In this document: positions 12,421-35,800 of the stretch, one piece after another
How the letters are laid out: each line of letters starts with the position of its first letter
Position numbering within the stretch: the first letter of the stretch is position 1
NCBI RefSeq assembly: GCF_040436345.1
Contig: NC_133230.1
Span: 12,410,197-12,474,196, forward strand
Reading direction: 5' to 3'
DNA from: Pagrus major
Lineage: Eukaryota > Chordata > Actinopteri > Spariformes > Sparidae
DNA length: 64,000 nt
Program-made: the position numbers and the translations under genes
The notes under the pieces: generated by a model
Databases searched by the model: none
Seen by the model: the letters and a program-made list of their open reading frames with translations, nothing else
Told to the model about the DNA's origin: nothing

Positions 12421-13600
12421 GGTTGGTAAGAAAGTGTTGCAGGTAAAACTGAGCAAAATGTTGTAATTTAAAGATTTTAAGAGTCTATTAGAAATGAATT
12501 TATCATACCAGTGAGCGAAGTTGCAACAAAACCATCTCATAAAATATCACAGTATACGATATTACACTATTATAACCAGTCTCAATGACCTTTAAAGGAA
12601 TTAAAACAGTTTTCAAAACAGGTTTTTTTATAAACTTGAATATTATATATATATTTTAAAACACTGATACAGCAGAGTTACCCCAGCTAAGCAAATGAGG
12701 GCTACCCTGTATGATAACCGTCTGTTTTAAATACCTCAGTTAACCTTAAAACCGGCAACCCAGTACAGTACAGTCGATGTATCCGAAGCCTCATACTGCA
12801 TTTTCCTCCCTGCATGTCTCATAGATCCAAAAATGGTTAAAACAAGTCAATGAGCCACATCCTTATACTGTGTATACTTATAATGGTGAACAGGTTTTGT
12901 AATTTATTTTAATCAGTCCTACAAACATGTCTTATTAGTCACTAGAGCAATAAATCTGCAGCTGAAAAAAGTCCCCAACATATCAACGATTTACTCCTAT
13001 TTGAGTAACATATACTAAAACCTTCAGTGCCCAGCTGTCTCTGGAAATGTTTCAGCCTTTTTACAACACATACATTTGTAACATTTGAGACCTGATCTCA
13101 AAATAGACCTTGGAACAATGAGGAACGACGCATCTGAGGATATCAGGGAGCAGGAAGGGGCGTAGGGCAATAAAAGATCTGATAAATAATTTAATAGTGG
13201 ATCAATAAAGTTCATTCAGATAACCAGGAAGCCAGGATGCGTGAAATGTGGTCATGTTTTCCAGTCCATCCGAGTCAAAATCCTGGCAGTGGTTTGGATG
13301 ATCTGGAAGCTGGAGAGGTGGAAACACTAAAGTACACTATAGTTATTTTTAGACAGAAAGATTTATCTGCTTATTACAAACAAGAAGCCCTTTGTATTTA
13401 TTGTGTTTTTATTTCTTTTTGAAGTGGCAGTTTTTCCAGCGTATTTCAGTCTGAGTGTTGCTCTCTGTCTCACTGCTATTCTGGCTGAAAACGTGATAAA
13501 ACGTTAGAAATTCCTGTGATCATTATTGGTCCTCACAGTCAGACAGATAATGTCAGTCAGAACTATTCAGTTTTGCTTTTTAAAATCATAATTCATGTTT
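12421..13600. other. Presumed 5'UTR intron of FFAR2/3-like gene
   Basis: AT-rich sequence with no supported exon. It ends in a polypyrimidine tract and acceptor (TTTTCTTGTATCTAG, AG at 13611-13612) just ahead of the receptor start codon, which is why I read it as intron. Confidence 0.4.
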
Positions 13601-13647
13601 TCTTGTATCTAGTGTCTGAGAGTTCGTCCCTGGTGTCAGCAGCCGCC

Positions 13648-14643
13648 ATGTTGTGCAGCCGCCTGTTGCTTGTCGTCTACATCGTCACCTTCCTGATGGG
13701 GGTCCCCGCCAACATCCTGGCGTTCTGCACCTTCTGCCGCAAGGTGCATCGCAAGGCCACCCCGATAGACATCCTCCTCCTCAACCTCACCATCTCTGAC
13801 CTCATCTTCCTCGCGTTCCTGCCGATTAAAATGAAGGAGGCCTATGATGGTATGGCCTGGCTGCTGCCCTACCCGCTGTGTCCCTTCACTGGTTTTATCT
13901 TCTACGTCACCATTTACAACAGCACCCTGCTCCTCACTGCTGTGAGCGTGGAGCGCTACCTGGGCGTCGCCTTCCCGCTCAGGTACTCCCTGTATCGCAG
14001 GCCTCGCTACGCTGTGATCGCCAGCACCGTGTTCTGGTTGGTGTCCTCTCTGAACCTCAGCTTTGTCTACATCATCCCCTACGCCCAGTGGAGCAAAGGT
14101 GAATGGACTGACAACAACAATGGCAGCACCACCAACAGCCCTGCCCTTCCACCACCCACCTGCTACCTGGATTTCAGCGATGACGAGCTGGAGATCCTGG
14201 TGAAAGTCCGGCTGGAGCTCTTCATCGTTCTCTTCTGCATCCCCTTCCTGATCTGCTGCTACTGCTATGTCAACTTCATCCTCATCATGTCCCGTCTTCC
14301 AAACATCGGCAGGCGACGGAGGCTGCGTGCCATCGGTCTCGCCCTCGGCACGCTGATAGTATTCGCCGTCTGTTTTGGGCCTTACAACGCCTCCCACGTG
14401 GTGGGGTTTGTTCGTCGGGAGAGCGAGGAATGGAGGAACGTGGCACTGCTCTCCAGCACCTTCAACGCCTGCCTGGATCCATTCATCTTCTACTTCTCCT
14501 CAGCGGCCGTCAGAAGCATGTTGAACCACTGCTGCAGGAACATCAGGGCGAAGCTGCACCTCCTGAGGTGTGGAGAGGCTCCTCACGGTCCTCAGCAGAG
14601 ACCCTCCAGGGCTCAGAAATACGAGGAATCTCCCCATCCATGA
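13648..14643 (+). CDS. Free fatty acid receptor, FFAR2/3-like class A GPCR
   Basis: A 331 aa receptor of the short-chain fatty acid (FFAR2/FFAR3) branch. The frame is open from 13516, but the ATG at 13648 sits in an excellent context (GCCGCCATGT), follows a splice acceptor at 13612, and gives the family N-terminus (MLCSRLLLVVYIVTF, compare human FFAR2 beginning MLPDW). Seen: DILLLNLTISDL in TM2, Cys78-Cys172 disulfide, Glu102-Arg103-Tyr104 at the end of TM3 followed by LGVAFP, Arg188 in TM5 (VRLEL), GPYNASH with His250 in TM6, Arg263 before TM7, and DPFIFYFSS in TM7. The TM4 His of FFAR1/2/3 is replaced by Asn136. The second extracellular loop is unusually long, Asn/Thr/Pro-rich, with a glycosylation site at Asn158. 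AATAAA lies at 14845-14850. With the upstream receptor it forms a tandem pair, as FFAR1-FFAR3-FFAR2 do in human. Confidence 0.9.
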   Translation: MLCSRLLLVVYIVTFLMGVPANILAFCTFCRKVHRKATPIDILLLNLTISDLIFLAFLPIKMKEAYDGMAWLLPYPLCPFTGFIFYVTIYNSTLLLTAVSVERYLGVAFPLRYSLYRRPRYAVIASTVFWLVSSLNLSFVYIIPYAQWSKGEWTDNNNGSTTNSPALPPPTCYLDFSDDELEILVKVRLELFIVLFCIPFLICCYCYVNFILIMSRLPNIGRRRRLRAIGLALGTLIVFAVCFGPYNASHVVGFVRRESEEWRNVALLSSTFNACLDPFIFYFSSAAVRSMLNHCCRNIRAKLHLLRCGEAPHGPQQRPSRAQKYEESPHP

Positions 14644-17600
14644 AAGTTCTGGAGAAGTTGTTGACTTTAATGTGTTTTTCAGGGCGTATGCTTGTTTTTT
14701 TATTTCATGCAAAAAATATGGACAGAACGAAGGGTTAGAGCTACAACTGTGGCTAACAGACGAGTTAGAGTATGTCGATACCCTTTGCGATGTTTATTGT
14801 CAGTTATTTATCTGCTGATTCTACTGGAGGATCATTCCAAGTTAAATAAAGAGCAACCAAAAAGACAAAACAAACCAAGTGTGCCGTGCTGTAAAAGCAA
14901 TTACAGCATATTTATCTAAGTGACTCAGCGCTTAGCTCAGGTTCAATATGTTTCAGTGGGAAACTCCGACGTCTGAGTCGAGGCTGCAAAACAGCAAACA
15001 GTCCATGTGACCTCTGATTAGGGAAGTCATTATTGTTAAGTACACAGATCATTGTCTAAAATATGGATGGAGCGTCCGTGTCTGAAAAGCGAAGCCGATG
15101 CTGAAGTGCCTTAAACCTGCCCTTTTTCTGATGGCCAACAGAGGGAGACAGTACTGGTTTGCAGTCTGATTGCATGTAAGCTTATGAGAAAATGACCCTT
15201 TGTCTCACTTGATTTATTGCCTCAGTAAACAGTTTCCTAATGAGTTGATGATCTCAATCACAGCATGATGTTCATTTTGTAAATTATGATCCCAGTTAGA
15301 ATAAAATAGAAGATAAAGCAGGGTACGCTTTGACTACTTTGTGATTGACAAGCTCTCAGTCAGATCGAATCAGAAAATCCTCCCCAGCTCCAACCTCTCA
15401 TCCAAATATGATCAGTCATGGCTTCAAAAAAAACCAAGATGGCGATGGCCGTTATGCAAAACAGTACATCACAAACCAACAGGTGACCTCGCAGTAGGGT
15501 CTACACTTGATATAGATGCAAGTGAATGCTGTTCTGGTGCCTGGAAGTTAAACAGTCTGCCTTTGGGACGAGAACCCAGATGAAAAAGAGGCACCTCCTG
15601 TATGAACCGGTTTCTCTTCAGCCTTGTCTTCATTTACATCACTCAAAGGAGGTTTTTAAAACATGCATATTTTACACTCTTTTCATTTAGTTATTTGACT
15701 CAAGAAAATTATCACATTAGTATTCTTCACTGCATGAATATGTGTGGACCCTCCAGAGGTGATGAGGGCACCATGAACGCGTCTGCTGTTGATGGGCGTC
15801 TGCTACGCTACAGTTGAAGTTAAAGGACACTGATTGGACTGCTTCTTGTTTTACTATTACATTTATTTTGCAATAAAGTCTCAGCAACAGTGAATCGTTA
15901 ACTCTCCCAGGAATTATTTATTGGAAGAAAACTGCAGGACTGTCGTACCGCGCCCACACTCAGAGTAAGCTCCGAATGCTCTTCTCTGGTGTTTGACATA
16001 TTGTTGACGTAGACTTTATCGCCACCTACTGGCCTGGCAAGCTCGTTTGAGAGTTTGAAATCATTTTTAGGTTCTCATGTGTACAGAGATATTTTCTAAA
16101 ACAAAGGTTAGGTCGGGAAAAAACATCTCAAGTGTTTAGAGACAACCACAGAGACAAAACATGAAAAACAGAGGAAGAATCATCACAACTATAACATAAA
16201 CCTACAGGACTGGAACATTACGCAGCAGACTTCTGTGTTTCATAGTCGACAAACACTGAGGACATCTTTAAAAGACAAAATAGGTAAAAGTGCCACCAGA
16301 ACCACATTTACCTGAGATGACATGAATGATTTCCTGCCTGTCCGAGCAGAAATCCTCAAATAGTGAGTCACATACTGTTTATGAGAAAAACAGTTTGATG
16401 TTCTCAGAGATCGAACCATGGTAACCACATGTTTCACAGACATGCTCTCTCTGTGACCTTTGGGTATAAAATGAACAGGACGCGAGCAGCATCCAGGTTA
16501 AATATCCTTTTCTGTGACGGGACACTGTTTCATCAAATAGGAGTGCTTTATAGGAGGGAGGGATAAAGCAATTAAAAACCCAGGGGATGTTGGACTACAT
16601 AAGCAGGAAGCGTCGACTGTCCACCGCCGAGCTAATATGAAGTTATAGGCTCGGACAGCCGGACGTGTACAAACAAGAGATTACACAGCGCTGTGGTGAG
16701 GCGCAGTTATAAAGCGTGTCTCTGTCTGATCTGACGGGACTTCAAACAGGAAGTGACTGATAACCGCCCTCTGGCCATTTCCTGTCAATAATAATGAACG
16801 CAGCGCTCCTATGCAGGTGGAGTGCATGTACACACAGATAACATCCCTTTATAGTGTCCTGTTGTATATACTGACAGACAGACATGCTGGCTCACAGAGC
16901 TCTTTGTTCATTTATTAGTTTATTGTCTGCACCAGCAATTTATAAAAATTGTTCAGTGAATATCTAATTTACTTGTTTACTCATTTTTTCTCCAGTAAGA
17001 AACAAATAAGACGGCTGAAAAATACTGAATGTTTTTTCATTCGCTCCCATTTTTAATAAGAGGCCTGTTAGCTTCAGGTAGAATCATATTATGATCCACA
17101 GTTCTGTGTAACTCTTTGTTTTTGGGTCACATAGTTCACTAATATTTACCTGAAATGTAACTGGGATATTTAATTTGGTTTTTACCATCTGTACACTTTT
17201 AATTATTTGCATTAGTGTTGCAGCTCACTTTGCCTTACTAAAAAGAAGTATACTTCACGTCTTATATTTCGTTATTATGACAAACTGCGACTTCTCAACT
17301 TGAAAATTATCTTTTAAATTGAAAAACATCGTATCAGTGATTCATGACACAATTCACAACAGGATCAAAAAATTATTGTCTCTCTGTTGACTGCCATACA
17401 AAGTTTTTCTGAAATAAGGTCCCATGAGGTCCACTGGAAGGGGCGTGACGTCAACGCGGAGCGCTCTATCTACTTCATGTAGTAAGTACACTAATATCAT
17501 GTAGTAAGTACTAGTGGCATACTTGCAAGTGTACGTCTTCAATACTTCTTGGGACTGAATTGTCCCACATTTAACTTTATAAAATTACACCTCTGAGAAT

Positions 17601-18240
17601 ACTTTTAGTGGAAGATTAGTCACCTTTGAGTGCGCAACTAGTTTACATCAAGTTTTATTTTGTACTGTAACTATACAGTGAATTAAGTGAACTTCTAAGT
17701 ACTGCTTATATACTTCTAGCCCATTTTTTAGTTTATGAAAGTACACTGCAAGTTTATATCCACTGTTAGTTTACTAGTTATGTGATACTAGTAAACTTGC
17801 ACTATGTAGTTTTGGGGAAGAAATTTTAATCTTCAGATCTTCATCGACTTATTTTTTTATGCTCAACAAACTAAATAAACTTTCTTCGTTTTCATGAGTG
17901 AATAAACTGAATAAACAAACTAACTTTCATACTGTTTTACTTTGTTTATATGTGGCAGACCCTGCCACCTTTCTAGCTTCAAACAGTGTTTTGGCAAAAG
18001 GGATCAAAGGGCCTCAAAAGGGCCATATCTGGCCCACGGGCCGCCAGTTGAATGGGTCTGGTTGATGGTGTACAAGCTCATCCCTTGTCATTACATATAA
18101 TTAGCTTCTGATTATGTAGAGATCAATATCATGAACCGCAAGATGAGCGTTCAATTATCTTTTATGAGTGCAGATGACAACATGATTTAACATCCTGCTG
18201 TCCAAACATCAAACACACACACACACACGTTTTCATACAT
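14644..18240. other. Intergenic between FFAR2/3-like gene and ago3
   Basis: Starts with the receptor 3'UTR (AATAAA at 14845-14850). The rest has no supported gene. Around 17440-17830 is a stretch rich in AAGTACT, TACTAGT and ACTTGCA words, probably a decayed repeat. A short (CA)n lies near 18216-18230. Confidence 0.45.
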
Positions 18241-20456
18241 AGAGTATTTATTCAAAAAATTAAATATGACAACCGAATAAAAAGGCTCAACTTAGGACCA
18301 GGATCAGATGAGTGTTAAGACAAAAAAAAAAAAAAAAAAAGGTCTCAACATACAGTTTTACTTCTAAAAAGTGACACCATTTCATAATCAGGCAGAAAAC
18401 AAAACAAAAAAAGCACATTAATATACTGTGAAACCCAAACATTATTTTTCTTTTTGAGTACGATATGCAGCCAACCACAGAGGTTCAAAGATTTATTATC
18501 GTGGGGAATCCCTTAACATGAGAAACGGGCACTCGTGGAGGAACGACTCAACCGAACAACTATCCCAAATCTGTAAACGTCTAAATTTCACATTAGAAGA
18601 TAAAAGAAAATCATAAAAGAAAAAAAAGGTGGTGATAATGACATGCGAGGCCAGACGAAGTGATTGCACAGAAACTTCATTATTGCCGTTCATCCGAGGA
18701 ATGAACACATAAATTAAAAGAGGAACATAACGTGTTCACAGGCAGTACGGGAGGCGTCATGTTCCTATACAGATAAAGATAAATAAATAATGCTACATAA
18801 TGTCTACACCGAGCTACTCGTTACCTACAGAGTCATGAGTGTTCCCCTTCTTTTCTAATCTTTAGAAATGTTAGTTTTTGGGTTGTGCTTGCGAGTGCCC
18901 GCCCACTAAACTGATCCCCACAGGCCTTTTGGTCCGGTCAGCTCCACACGGATCAGTTCTGCATATTTTGTGTTCTTGGCATATGTCAGAGGTATCCACA
19001 CACACTCACACACACAACACATGTACACACACACACACACACACACTCACACCTTACAGTATTGTCATGTATCAATATATACTTATCGACTTGGGCCTCG
19101 CTGCCCTTTCTGAAAGTTAAGATTTCTTTGATTTATTTTTTCAGCACCATCAGGAAAGGCACAGTCTGTTAACGGACGACGAACTCAACCCTCCTCCGCT
19201 CATCATCAATATGCAAAAAAATATCTTTGTTGCAGTTTGCAGCACATGCTATGAGAAATATCTTAACCTCATCACATCTTCGACGAGCTTTTGAGATGAT
19301 TAAAATAACAGTAGAGAGGGGAGGTCTTCACAGGTCGTTGCAGAGGAGGGTTGACGGCTCATCGGATCACACTTACATGACAAAAACAACCCCGACAATC
19401 TCCATGAAGCAGTTTTTCACACAAGTAAACCTATTGCATTATCAAATTTGGAAAAATTATCACAGACCACTACGATTATTATTATTATTAATATTATTAA
19501 ACGCCATATTTCACTACAGCTATCAACGCTTCTGCTCCAAATAGGACTTTGTTAGAAAAAATAAGGTGTGTGCATTACATTAATATCTTTACATATAAAT
19601 ATATCTCAATTCTGACTTAAAAATGCTTTTATTTTTTTGAGAAAAAAGGCATCTGATGTCCAGAGGTCGATTTACTGTACGTGGCGTTACGAGCGGGAAA
19701 GGGATTCCTGTAATAAGGCTCTAAATATAGACTGTCAAAAACAAGCAGAGCACTAGCCAACAATGTTAAACATGCCCACGACTAAATTTTCTTCAAGTAA
19801 AATCAAATGCTGGTAATGTCTGACGTTAAGAAACAGCTTCAACGTGACAACAAACACGGAAGGGGACAACCTGTTCTGATATTCTTCCAATTAAAATGCT
19901 CCAAACGAAAGAATATCTGCTCAAACTCTGCCTGGAAACAACAAACATCTTCAGCATCACGACTGTTCAACCTTAAACACGTGCATCTTTTTAAGTGCAG
20001 TAAAATACCATATCGTCTTCGTCTCTCTGTATCAATATATAGCCTATATGTATCTGATGAATTATTAAATAATGTGTTTTGTAATAGCAGCTTCAGTTTG
20101 GTGACTAAGCACAGTTAGCAGTACAGAGCCCATCAGCACGACGCTGTAAGGCTGTGAGAGTAGAGAGCCAACCCCCCCCCCAGAGTCCTCCACCCTCACC
20201 CCGACCAGGCACGTTGGTTTGGTCCGAGTGACGAAACCTGAAGGCTTCGTCTGTGTTAAACTATACTGCGAGACCATGAAGGACCAGGAATCCAAAATCA
20301 GATATTAAAAAGGCATTAAAGTAGACGTCCTTTTATGTGATTCTACTGATTATTAATTTGTTATAATATAAGCGTTAGCCTGTTCCCCTTTGCATAAAGA
20401 CAGACTGTTTTCTCCAAAGTAGAAAGGTATTTTTTTTAGAAGTGCTGTCTCTGATT

Positions 20457-20964
20457 TAGAGCTGCGACGATAGTTGACAGAAAACTATTTATGATAACAG
20501 ATTTATCTTTTTGGTCATTTTCCCGCCATAAATAGATAAATCTGATACATCTCCCTTGACTGCTGGAAGTTATAACAAACATTTTAAAAAGGGTCCAGTT
20601 TCCCTCGCCTCAGCCTCCACTACGGTGGCTGCGAGAAATGTAAAGGCCCTCTGTAGAGTCAGTGCTTGGTTTGTCCTCTCTGGGCTACAGTAGAAACATG
20701 GCGGACTCTGTAGAAGAGGACATGCTTGCTCTGTAGATATAAACGGTTCATTTTAAGGTAACCAAAACACAATAATTATGATTATTTTCAGGTGATTATA
20801 TACTAACGAAAACATAATTACAAATAATATATTTAATTTTGCTAATAGATCCTCCTAAATCCTACATAATGGACCTTTAAAAAGACATTTTATGGGCGAA
20901 ATGATTCACAGAGAAAATAATCTGCAGATGGACTGATGATGAATGTAATCATTAGTTGCAGCTA
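20457..20964. repeat. hAT-like MITE with a second element nested inside
   Basis: Outer ends read TAGAGCTGCGACGA and, at the right, ATTAGTTGCAGCTAC, the terminal pattern of the family seen again at 21025 and 32817. At about 20589-20880 it is interrupted by another common fish repeat whose ends read GGGTCCAGTT and TAATGGACCTTT and which carries the words AACATGGCGGACTC and AGATATAAACGG. The insertion shows the outer copy is the older one. Confidence 0.55.
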
Positions 20965-21024
20965 CTCAATACTGTACAATATGAAGAGCTGAAACCAGTT
21001 TTGGAGATAAAAAAGCCAGGTGAG

Positions 21025-21281
21025 TAGAGCTGCAGCTAATAATTATTTTCATTGTTGATTAATCCGTTGATCCGTTGTCTTGATTAATTGATTGAGCTGT
21101 TTTGTCTATAAAATCTCAGGAAATGGTGAAAAATGTCGATCAGTGTTTCACAACCCAACTATAATCAGTTAATTGTCATAGAGGAGTACCTCTTTTCCTA
21201 AAAAAAAAATTCTAATTTTATTAAAATAGTTAGCAGTTAATATACGATTTCATAACTAATCCGTCAATTGTTGCAGCTCTA
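21025..21281. mobile_element. hAT-type MITE, full-length with target-site duplication
   Basis: Terminal inverted repeats: TAGAGCTGCAGCTAAT at the left, and the reverse complement of the right end reads TAGAGCTGCAACAATT. Flanking eight-base direct repeats CAGGTGAG (21017-21024) and CAGGTGAA (21282-21289) match in seven of eight positions, as expected for the 8-bp duplications of hAT transposons. The interior carries TCTATAAAATCTCAG and GTGTTTCACAACCCAA, shared with other copies. Non-autonomous, no open frame. Confidence 0.7.
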
Positions 21282-22754
21282 CAGGTGAAAAAGACTCTGA
21301 AATCTGAATATGAAGCGAACAGTGATGACTTGATGTCTGTCTTCACCCGGCTCAAACATTCACGTTTTCAAACTGCATCCTAACGAACGACAGAGAAGCA
21401 ACGAGTGTGATTAATAATATTTTTTGTTTTCTCCCTGCGATCTTAACAAGCTTTGTTTTACGTTTCTTAGAGCTCATGACATAATAGACGATTATTCTGA
21501 AAAAAAAAAGATCCGGAGAAGAAAAAGTGCAGAAGCTCAACTGAGTGGCCACTTTACTAGGTACCCTGTAAACTCCAACGCCGTTTATAACGCTCAGTTT
21601 TTGTTGACGTTGTCAGAAATGTTTAATTTAATCCTGCTTCATTATTGAGGCCATAGTTAAATGTGTTATCGTACTGGATCACGTAATATTGATGTGTTTC
21701 TAATATTTTGTCACATAATTTAATTAAAACCTTTATGTCAACACCTGAGCGTTATAGGCATCATAAAGTCGACTTTATGGCAGAATGGTTGGTTTGAATT
21801 TGACAATTGTTACCAATAAAATGGCGACTGAGTGTTTAGATTATGAAATTAGCATGAACTTTTTCTAGGATGTGACACAAAAACTCACTAAAGATCACTG
21901 AGCAATAAGTCCGAGATAACTGGAGAAAACAGTTTGTCGTATTTCATGACCAACGTAAGCTTTGTTTTATGTGATGGTCAAACTCTGATCGCAGAAACTA
22001 AGTGTGTTAAGTCGATATGGAGGCAATTATTTCCCGGTCAGGAGAAACCTTAACATCAGGGATAATCACACAAACTTGGCATGCGCTGAGGGATTCTGAG
22101 CCCATTTCACTGAATGCATTAACAGAGGCACCCAAACCAACATACGATTAAAAACCTTCCAACAGTTCACATCTAACCGAATCAGGCACTTTGTTTAATC
22201 TCTCCAAACAAACACCATCCCACCTCACTACTGATCCACACACCTGCGGCGTCAGTCCTACGTGTTCCCAAGAATGTCAAACACTTTACATTCCTGACTC
22301 CAAGCTCATCGTCACCTGCCAAAAACTCATTCGTAAACTATGTTTAGCGCACCAATACTGGTCGAAAACATTCACTGCTCGAACCTGCTCACTCTGCGTT
22401 AACACCTTATTGCACTGAAGGAGTTCTTGACAACTACATTGGTCAGTTCCTCAAAAAGTCAAAAGGTTTGTGGTCGTCAGAAGATATAAACCGTCTACTC
22501 TGCGCTATTGCTGAAAACGAACGTTAATTTAAGTTAAAATGAAAACAAACTCATAAATAGCAAGAGGAATAAAACACACGAGAAACGTTTGGTATTACAC
22601 TTTGTACCAAGCTGAACTAGAAGTGAAAGAAGTTTAAAATTGTCCATTTTGTGGCCATGGCGTTGTTTTCTAGCAGTCCTCTTTATGCACCTCGCCTCGC
22701 AGTAAGGCAACAAGCGATACACAATACCTCATCGATGGCTGTACGTGGCTTCGT

Positions 22755-22780
22755 AAAAAAAAAAAAAAAAAAAAAAAAAA
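22755..22780. repeat. Poly(A) tract
   Basis: Uninterrupted run of A on the plus strand, a run of U in an ago3 transcript if the 3'UTR reaches this far. No poly(A)-tailed retroelement body is recognisable next to it. Confidence 0.8.
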
Positions 22781-23513
22781 TTAAGATTCATTCAGTGTCT
22801 GTGTTGGTAGAGTGCAGAGTCATGCTTCCTACTGTCTGGCTGAATGACTGTGAGGAACCATTGGCTTAAAGGGCGACAGAAGAGTAACCGCTAAAAGGCA
22901 GCCTGCCAACTACGGGCATACTCAGCTTAACGTGTTGCCATGGCAATCACACATTAGCTCGACAGAGAAATATAACACATATTGGATCTAGACAAGCTGA
23001 AAACCCACAAACAAAACTCATAAAAACCGTCTACAATATTAACCAGCAACATTTAGGCTCAACGTGAGGCTACGGAGCAAGTCAGGTCATCTCTGGCTCT
23101 GCTTCATGCACCAAAAGAATCGTCAGTTTTTGTTGTCCCTGCTGCTCCGCCATCTTTAAACACACGAAAGGAAAAAACAGCAAATTAAAACTTTGAGCTG
23201 CTGGAAGGCGAGGACGTGACTTGCGAGCTTTTAAGTAGACACAGTCCATAAGGATTTTAAATACAGCAGAGGAGATAAGAGATGCACGAGCGGGAGCACA
23301 GAAACGATTGGCTGGTTTCAACTTGCATAATGTGGCTGTGACTCCTCTCTGGCTTATTACATCCTCACGCAGCCTGCAGTCGCAACCGTCGAGGCCCGCT
23401 GACCAAAGCTGCACCAGCCCAGCGGGGGTCGCTCTGCGCGATGAGACGAGGCGGCTGATGGAAGTTGGACTCTGAGACTGGCTGGGAAAGATGGAGGGAA
23501 GCAGAGGGCACGT

Positions 23514-35144
<11,631 letters not shown>

Positions 35145-35800
35145 TCATGAGGTCTCTGTCCGGATGACCCGGCACACAGTGATCACTTCTCCCTGCACCC
35201 GCTGAAGAAACGTGCCGATGGCTCCGCTGCTCGACACCCCGGCTCCTCGGGCTTCGCGGCTCCCCGGTCGCTGATGTGGAACCGGGCCGCTTGGGGTCCC
35301 CCTCGGCTGGAAGTCCTCTCCACCCGACCTGCCTCACCGCAAATGACAGCTCGAAGTTGTACAAAATGTCCCCGCTGTCGACGTGTGGAGTTGCGCCTCG
35401 TGTATCTGGAAGGAGATGGAGATTATTTTCAGCGCTGCGAGTGTTTGTGACAGTTCAGCCTCGGAGTCGGCTGAGTTTTAACTGATAGTCGCTAGCGGCG
35501 GTAAGCTAACAGCGTCAGTTAGCTTTAGCCGTCGACAACTAGCGACTCGCTGGCAGCTCGACACACAACACCGGTACACGTATTTACCCGGTCAGCGGTT
35601 GAATTCGTCGTCCCCGTTGGTGAACGTGACAATCCGCTGTTCTTCTTTTATCGAACAGATACGTAGGGGGTTCACTACCCCGGCGTCCTCCTCGGTATCG
35701 GCTAGAAACCGGTCTGAAATCTGCACTTACACCGCCCTCTCGCTCACTCATATAAAGCTCGCGAGAATAGGAATGCGAGACTTCCGGAGTCTCTCCTTCA
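35145..35800 (-). promoter_or_regulatory. ago3: ago3 CpG-rich promoter and 5'UTR
   Basis: CpG-dense sequence directly upstream of the ago3 start codon. Near its far edge are an ETS-type site (ACTTCCGG, 35780-35787, CGGAAGT on the minus strand) and a CTCGCGAGA palindrome (35758-35766), both typical of TATA-less housekeeping promoters. A TATAAAG word at 35750-35756 is on the plus strand and probably not used for ago3. The transcription start is likely between about 35400 and 35790. Confidence 0.6.

Larger units (their letters stand above)
18247..23513 (-). other. Possible long ago3 3'UTR
   Basis: Sequence following the ago3 stop codon on the minus strand, without coding potential. An AATAAA (TTTATT on the plus strand at 18247-18252) is the farthest convincing poly(A) signal before the (CA)n at 18216; nearer candidates also exist, for instance near 18493. 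Vertebrate AGO genes often have 3'UTRs of several kb, which is why I draw the limit here. The interval holds poly(A/T) runs (18322-18340, 22755-22780), a (CA)n at 19025-19046 and at least three MITE-like insertions, so the true end may be closer to the stop. Confidence 0.4.

Noticed and set aside
13516-13647. Extended N-terminus for the FFAR2/3-like receptor from the ATG at 13516
   Set aside because: The extra 44 residues cross a splice acceptor at 13612 and have no family counterpart; the ATG at 13648 has a much better context and fits the family start.
13636-14397. A 253-codon open frame on the minus strand
   Set aside because: It is antisense to the FFAR2/3-like receptor and arises from its GC-rich codons; the plus-strand protein is a recognisable GPCR and the minus-strand one is low-complexity and charged.
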